Of a DNA stretch of 64,000 nt, positions 59,885 through 64,000 are shown in pieces. Each line of letters opens with the position of its first letter. Positions within the stretch are counted from its first letter, which is position 1. The position numbers and the translations under genes were made by a program. The DNA is from Falsarthrobacter nasiphocae (lineage in GTDB: Bacteria > Actinomycetota > Actinomycetes > Actinomycetales > Micrococcaceae), in NCBI RefSeq assembly GCF_031456275.1, contig NZ_JAVDUI010000001.1, positions 1,508,965 to 1,572,964 of the forward strand. The letters are read 5' to 3'. The notes under the pieces are model-generated. The model was given only the letters and a program-made list of their open reading frames with translations. It ran no database searches and was not told where the DNA came from.

Positions 59885-60568
59885 ATGGGCAGACCAAAAG
59901 CACTTGATCGCAAGCAGCAACTTCTGGAAGAGATTCTCGAGTACCTGCGGACCCGTACCCTCTCCTCGGTGACGTTCCGCACGCTGGCTGACGCCCTGGG
60001 CGTCAGCTCTTACGTCCTTGTGTACCAGTTCGGCAATCGCGAGGCGCTCATCGGGGACATCGTGCGGGAGATCGACTACCGCGTGACCTACTCCGGCCTT
60101 CCGAACGAGCTGGAGGTGGACTACGCCGAGTTCGAGGCCCTCGTCGAGAGGGGCCTGGGTGAGCTTTTCACCGCCGAGAGTCGGCATCTCCTGCGCCTCC
60201 AGGTCGAGGCGGCGGTCCTTGACGCCGTCAGTGAGAACCCCAAGGGCAACTTGGCCCAGTTCCAGCACCTGTGGTCCGCGCTCGTCGTCGAGTTCGTCAT
60301 GCAGCTCGGCGTGAGCAAGGAGGACGCAGAGGCGCTCGGAGCGGGCCTGATCAACACGTTCGGCGGCATCCGGCTCGACTACGTCCTCAACGGCAATGAC
60401 GCCGAGGCGAGGCGGAACGTCGCCGCGTCGATGAAACTGTTGCGCGAGCTCGTCGTCGCGCGCCTGGGCGGTCCTGAGGCCGCAGAGGATGCCATGAAGA
60501 AGCGTGTCTCAGTGACGCTGGATGCGCCGGCTCTCGCCGTCGCCCAGCGCCCCAACCCCGCGCGTTAG
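59885..60568 (+). CDS. TetR/AcrR-family transcriptional regulator
   Basis: A 227-aa regulator. The N-terminal helix-turn-helix spans about residues 10-55 (LLEEILEYLRTRTLSSVTFRTLADALGVSSYVLVYQFGNREALI), followed by a helical effector domain. The promoter arrangement suggests a leaderless message and autoregulation. Neither neighbour is an obvious target: upstream is the sigma fusion, downstream the convergent catalase operon. The ligand is unknown. Confidence 0.87.
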   Translation: MGRPKALDRKQQLLEEILEYLRTRTLSSVTFRTLADALGVSSYVLVYQFGNREALIGDIVREIDYRVTYSGLPNELEVDYAEFEALVERGLGELFTAESRHLLRLQVEAAVLDAVSENPKGNLAQFQHLWSALVVEFVMQLGVSKEDAEALGAGLINTFGGIRLDYVLNGNDAEARRNVAASMKLLRELVVARLGGPEAAEDAMKKRVSVTLDAPALAVAQRPNPAR

Positions 60569-60604
60569 CGCTCACGCACTAGAGAAGATCCTCCACGAGA
60601 ATGC

Positions 60605-60732
60605 GCCGAGGGCGCCCAGCACGCGCGTGCTGGGCGCCCTCGGCATGAGAAGGGCCGCCCCGACATCAGTCCGGGCGGCCCTCGTCTCATTCGCGCGCGC
60701 GTGTCCGGGCCCGCACAGGGCCCGGACACGCG
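60605..60732. terminator. Three consecutive hairpins between tetR and katA
   Basis: Stem 1: 60605-60622 (gccgagggcgcccagcac) pairs perfectly with 60627-60644. Stem 2: 60645-60660 with 60671-60690 (atgagaagggccgccc against gggcggccct-cgt-ctcat). Stem 3: 60698-60712 (cgcgtgtccgggccc) pairs perfectly with 60718-60732. The genes on either side are convergent, so the array terminates both. Three in a row is unusual. Confidence 0.7.
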
Positions 60733-60741
60733 GGGCGCGGA

Positions 60742-62184
60742 CTACTTCTTGGCGGCGAGCTTGGCGCCGAGGTCGGCGTCCACGTTCGTCCAGTAGGCCA
60801 CGAAGTTCTCGCGAACGATATCCCGCTTGAGGCCCTCGAGCTGGCCCGTGAGCGTCTCCAGGAAGCGCTCTCGCTGCTCGTCCGTGAAGACCTCGCGGTA
60901 GAGCGTGCCGGGCTGGCCGAAGTCGTCGTCCTCCGAGTGGAGGTCGTAGGCGGCGCGAACCAGCTCGCCGTCGTTCTCCCACGAGTCCTCAACCGGGCCG
61001 GTCTCGTCCGAGTACGGGCGGCCGAGGGTGTTGGGCACGTAGATCGGGGCGTCGCCCGTGTGGTCGAACCGCATGTGGCCGTCCTGGCTGTAGCTGTTGA
61101 CCGGGACGATCGGGCGGTTGACCGGCAGCTGCGCGAAGTTCGTGCCGATGCGGTAGCGCGCGGCATCCGAGTACGCGAACACGCGGCCCAGGAGCATCTT
61201 GTCCGGGGAGAAGCCGGTGCCGGGGACCTGGTTGCTCGGCGCGAACGCGGCCTGCTCGATCTCCGCGAAGTGGTTCTGCGGGTTGCGGTTGAGCGTCATC
61301 TTGCCGACCTCGATGAGCGGGTAGTCCTTCTGGGACACCGTCTTCGTGAGGTCGAACGGGTTGAAGCGGTACGTCTTGGCGTCCTCGTACGGGATGACCT
61401 GCACGTGGAGGGTCCAGGACGGGAACTCGCCGCGCGCGATCGCCTCGAAGAGGTCGCGGCGGTGGTAGTCGGCGTCCGCGCCGGCGATCTTCTCCGCTTC
61501 CTCGTTCGTGAGGTTCTGCTCGCCCTGGTCCGTGCGGAAGTGGTACTTCACCCAGAACTTCTCGCCGGCCTCGTTGATCCACATGTAGGTGTGGGAGCCG
61601 AAGCCGTGCATGTGGCGCCAGGAGGCGGGGAGGCCGCGGTCACCCATGAGGTAGGTGACCTGGTGCGCGGACTCGGGGTTCTGCGTCCAGAAGTCCCACT
61701 GCATGTCGCCGTCGCGCAGGCCGGAGTCCGGGAGGCGCTTCTGCGAGCGGATGAAGTGGGGGAACTTCATGGGGTCGCGGACGAAGAAGATCGGCGTGTT
61801 GTTGCCGACGATGTCCAGGTTGCCTTCCTGCGTGTAGAACTTCAGGGAGAAGCCGCGGACGTCCCGCCAGGTGTCAGGGGAGCCGAGCTCGCCTGCAACC
61901 GTGGAGAAGCGGGCGAGCATGTCCACCTTGGAGCCCGGCTGGAAGACCGAGGCCTTGGTGTACTGCGAGACGTCGTGGGTCACCTCGAACGTGCCGAACG
62001 CGCCGGAGCCCTTGGCGTGCGGACGACGCTCCGGGACGTTCATCCGGTTGAAGTGCTGCAGGGACTCCACGAGGTGGTGGTCGTGGAGGACGATCGGGCC
62101 GTTGTTGCCGATCGTCAGCGAGTTGCGATCAGAGACGGCGGGTGCGCCCTCGGGTGTGGTGGACGGGAATTTCGCGTCAGTCAT
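60742..62184 (-). CDS. katA: Catalase (heme, small-subunit type)
   Basis: Breaks down hydrogen peroxide in the cytoplasm. The 480-aa length is that of clade-3 catalases. The catalytic His56 lies in [19 protein letters not shown], and the distal Asn in [17 protein letters not shown]; the proximal heme Tyr is in [17 protein letters not shown]. It lies downstream of furA on the same strand; its ATG (62184) overlaps the end of furA by 8 bp, so the two are co-transcribed and peroxide-controlled through FurA. Confidence 0.96.
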   Translation of the reverse strand: MTDAKFPSTTPEGAPAVSDRNSLTIGNNGPIVLHDHHLVESLQHFNRMNVPERRPHAKGSGAFGTFEVTHDVSQYTKASVFQPGSKVDMLARFSTVAGELGSPDTWRDVRGFSLKFYTQEGNLDIVGNNTPIFFVRDPMKFPHFIRSQKRLPDSGLRDGDMQWDFWTQNPESAHQVTYLMGDRGLPASWRHMHGFGSHTYMWINEAGEKFWVKYHFRTDQGEQNLTNEEAEKIAGADADYHRRDLFEAIARGEFPSWTLHVQVIPYEDAKTYRFNPFDLTKTVSQKDYPLIEVGKMTLNRNPQNHFAEIEQAAFAPSNQVPGTGFSPDKMLLGRVFAYSDAARYRIGTNFAQLPVNRPIVPVNSYSQDGHMRFDHTGDAPIYVPNTLGRPYSDETGPVEDSWENDGELVRAAYDLHSEDDDFGQPGTLYREVFTDEQRERFLETLTGQLEGLKRDIVRENFVAYWTNVDADLGAKLAAKK

Positions 62185-62695
62185 GGTTCACTCCATTCAT
62201 CGTGGAATCTTCGTGTCCGACGGCGGGCTGCGCGGTGTTGGCCGCGGTGGCGCAGTCGTGGCACAGGCCGCGGAAGACGACGTCCGCGACCTCGATCCGC
62301 ATGTCAGTCGACTGCGGGTCGAGACAAGGGGCGTGGCCGACGGCGCAGGGCACGTCGTCCACGCGGCCGCAGGTGCGGCAGACGGCGTGGTGGTGGTTGT
62401 CCCCCACGCGCGTCTCGAAGAGGGCCCGCCCGGTGCCGAGGTCGACCTTGCGAACGAGGTCGGCTCGTTCGAGGTCCCCCAGGACGGCGTAGACGGACGG
62501 CAGGGCAATGGCTGCCTCGGGGCCCGCGACGGCGGGGATGGCTCGAGCGATCTCGTCAGCCATGAGATGGCCGGCGTCGTGCAGAGACGAGAGCACGGCG
62601 AGGCGTTGGCGAGTCACGCGCAGTCCGCGCGCCTTGAGGAGGGCGCGCCAGTCCGGCGCCGCGGGGGCGGCCGAGGTCTGCGTCACACTGTCCAT
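62177..62695 (-). CDS. furA: Fur-family peroxide/iron-responsive repressor
   Basis: A 172-aa Fur-family protein. Winged helix: [19 protein letters not shown], then [20 protein letters not shown]. Metal sites: His-rich [20 protein letters not shown] and a second CxxC in CHDC near the C-terminus (structural zinc). Arrangement furA-katA is the classical actinobacterial peroxide-defence operon, where FurA represses itself and the catalase gene until oxidised. ATG 62695. Confidence 0.94.
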   Translation of the reverse strand: MDSVTQTSAAPAAPDWRALLKARGLRVTRQRLAVLSSLHDAGHLMADEIARAIPAVAGPEAAIALPSVYAVLGDLERADLVRKVDLGTGRALFETRVGDNHHHAVCRTCGRVDDVPCAVGHAPCLDPQSTDMRIEVADVVFRGLCHDCATAANTAQPAVGHEDSTMNGVNHD

Positions 62696-62708
62696 GCCCC
62701 CAGGCTAG

Positions 62709-62735
62709 CCCTTTTCCTGAATCACTCATAATAAG
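62709..62735 (-). promoter_or_regulatory. Likely furA promoter/operator region
   Basis: An AT-rich block (ttattatgagtgattcagg on the minus strand) lies directly upstream of furA in GC-rich surroundings. It is where the FurA box of furA-kat operons is usually found. No clean palindrome was recognised, so the exact site is uncertain. Confidence 0.35.
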
Positions 62736-62899
62736 GCCTGCCTCACCTTGCCGCCTCGCCCCCTGTACGCACGCCGCGAACGCTCGTCACGGAGGGCGCC
62801 AGTTTCACCGTTCTCCCAGGAACGCATGGATACGGTGAGGGAAGAGAGCGTCCTCGCGGCGTTCCCCACTGACCCCAGCCAACACCCCAGGAGGCCACC

Positions 62900-63673
62900 A
62901 TGAAGAAGGTCCTGCTCGTCCTCACCAGCCACGACCAGCTCGGAGACACCGGCGAGAAGACCGGATACTTCGTCGGCGAGGCCGCCCACCCGTGGAAGGT
63001 CTTCACGGATGCGGGCTACTTTGTTGACTTCGCCTCGATTGCCGGCGGTCAGCCCCCGCAGGACGGCGTCGACGAGGACGACGAGATCTCGATGGCCTTC
63101 CTCAACGACGAGACCGTCAAGGCGTCCCTGTACAACACGCCCAAGGTCTCGGTTGTGGATCCGGACCTCTATGACGCGGTCTACCTCGTGGGCGGGCACG
63201 GCACCATGTTCGACTTCACCAAGCACGAGCCCCTCCAGAAGCTCGTCTCCACGGTGTACGACGACGGCGGCGTCGTGGGTGCCGTGTGCCATGGCATCGC
63301 CGGCCTCCTCGGCGCGGAGCTGGAGAACGGCCTGCGCATCCTCGAGGGCAAGAAGGCCACGTCCTTCACCAACGCGGAGGAGGAGGCAGCCAAGAAGACG
63401 GAGGCCGTTCCGTACCTCCTTCAGGATGCGGTGGAGGCCGACGGCGCCACGTTCAAGGAGGCCGAGCCCTTCGAGGAGAACGTCGTCGTGGACGAGAACC
63501 TCGTGACCGGCCAGAACCCGGCCTCCGCGGGAGGCGTGGCCAAGGAGATGGTCAAGCTCATCACCGTGGCCGTCCGCCGGGAGAAGAAGCAGGAGCAGGA
63601 CGAGGCCGAGGCTCTCCGCGCCGAGAAGGACGCGGAGAAGGCCGCTGAAGAGGCAGACGACGAGAACGCCTAG
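62900..63673 (+). CDS. DJ-1/PfpI-family protein (Hsp31/glyoxalase III-like)
   Basis: A 257-aa class I glutamine-amidotransferase-like protein. The nucleophile elbow is GAVCHGIAGL (Cys near residue 129) after VYLVGGHGTMFDF (Gly-rich oxyanion loop with His), with FLNDETVKASL typical of the Hsp31/glyoxalase III branch. Such enzymes detoxify methylglyoxal or act as chaperones in stress. A C-terminal tail of about 40 residues (VAVRREKKQEQDEAEAL, then AEKAAEEADDENA) is charged and helical and not part of the fold. Shine-Dalgarno aggaggc precedes ATG 62900. Its position next to furA-katA suits oxidative-stress defence. Confidence 0.88.
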   Translation: MKKVLLVLTSHDQLGDTGEKTGYFVGEAAHPWKVFTDAGYFVDFASIAGGQPPQDGVDEDDEISMAFLNDETVKASLYNTPKVSVVDPDLYDAVYLVGGHGTMFDFTKHEPLQKLVSTVYDDGGVVGAVCHGIAGLLGAELENGLRILEGKKATSFTNAEEEAAKKTEAVPYLLQDAVEADGATFKEAEPFEENVVVDENLVTGQNPASAGGVAKEMVKLITVAVRREKKQEQDEAEALRAEKDAEKAAEEADDENA

Positions 63674-63726
63674 CCAGGCCTCCGTCCGTGGGGCTGGCGC
63701 CCAGACTCATTGTGGAGAATGACCTC

Positions 63727-64000
63727 ATGCATGAGCATCACAACGGACTCAAGACGGCTGCTCTCTTCGGAGGCATGTTCGCTGTCCTCCTCGCCATCGG
63801 CGCGGTCATCGCCAGCTCCACGGGGCGGCCCGGGTTCCTCTACGGGTTCGCCATCATCGGCGTCGTCATGACGTTCTACAGCTACTGGAACTCGGACAAG
63901 ATCGCCATCCGGTCTATGAACGCCTACCCCGTGACGCCGGATCAGGCGCCGGAGATCTACCGGATTGTGCATGAGCTCTCGGAACGCGCCCAGCAGCCCA
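63727..64000 (+). CDS. htpX: HtpX-type membrane zinc metalloprotease (partial)
   Basis: The window ends inside this gene; 91 residues are visible. The N-terminus MHEHHNGLKTAALFGGMFAV with two transmembrane helices (about 10-28 and 36-53), then SYWNSDKIAIRSMNAYPVTP and EIYRIVHELSERAQQP, is the standard start of HtpX, a membrane-bound M48 protease for misfolded membrane proteins. The catalytic HExxH would lie beyond the window edge. Start ATG 63727, 53 bp after the DJ-1-type gene, possibly co-transcribed with it as a stress unit. Confidence 0.85.
   Translation, partial: MHEHHNGLKTAALFGGMFAVLLAIGAVIASSTGRPGFLYGFAIIGVVMTFYSYWNSDKIAIRSMNAYPVTPDQAPEIYRIVHELSERAQQP

Noticed and set aside
62700-62760. 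Exact FurA box upstream of furA
   Set aside because: The AT-rich block is in the right place, but no convincing dyad could be written down, so only a regional feature is given.
1-64000. CRISPR arrays, tRNA or rRNA genes, prophage modules
   Set aside because: I saw no regularly spaced repeats, no cloverleaf/CCA-type tRNA genes, no rRNA segments and no phage structural genes.

Overview
The window is very GC-rich, gene-dense actinobacterial chromosome. GTG starts are common, many genes overlap by ATGA or GTGA, and promoters carry TANNNT-type -10 boxes. The gene content (paaABCDE, a FAD-dependent geranylgeranyl-reductase-type enzyme with menaquinone genes, a carbohydrate ABC transporter without its own ATPase, a TetR-led mannitol PTS operon) suggests a Micrococcaceae-like relative of Arthrobacter. 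That placement is inference; there is no rRNA or tRNA here to confirm it.

Layout. 1-8 kb: the end of an unknown gene, a tiny membrane protein, an alanine/sodium symporter, and a phenylacetyl-CoA epoxidase operon (paaABCDE plus an enoyl-CoA hydratase) behind a promoter overlapped by a PaaR-like operator. 8-13.4 kb: a branched-chain-type 2-oxoacid dehydrogenase operon (E1 alpha, E1 beta, E2) divergent from an Lrp/AsnC regulator, then an amino-acid permease. 13.4-20 kb: tetR-mtlA-mtlD for mannitol, ptsH, and convergent ptsI. 20-26 kb: an apparent non-coding leader RNA with its own promoter and terminator, then an MBL hydrolase/MFS/menC operon and phoX behind a PHO-box-like repeat. 26-38 kb: an ABC/DUF1430-like transporter pair, a polar amino-acid ABC transporter, and menaquinone genes menD, menF, menG, a menJ-like reductase and a polyprenyl synthase. 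38-44 kb: an MFS exporter behind a palindrome and a coupled leader ORF, HIT and SUKH-like genes, a TRIC channel, and PucR divergent from gabT. 44-51 kb: a LacI-controlled alpha-glucoside uptake operon divergent from a GH13 glucosidase. 54-64 kb: rarD, ferredoxin-NADP reductase, a one-polypeptide sigma/anti-sigma-like protein, a TetR regulator, katA-furA, a DJ-1/PfpI protein and the start of htpX.

The one clear accessory segment is a 2.1-kb island at 52,091-54,187. It is flanked by a perfect 21-bp direct repeat made from the last codons of rarD, and it separates two convergent genes whose stop codons would otherwise overlap. It holds a decayed serine resolvase, a promoter followed by a string of hairpins (a structured-RNA candidate), an intact DUF3800-type gene, a small protein fragment and a deleted IS481-type transposase. 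The RNA leader with DUF3800 is the best candidate for an under-described system here.

Together the genes describe an aerobic heterotroph that degrades phenylacetate, branched-chain keto acids and GABA, imports mannitol by PTS and alpha-glucosides by ABC transport, respires with menaquinone, and responds to phosphate limitation and peroxide. Many 3' ends carry long perfect hairpins with little or no U-tract.
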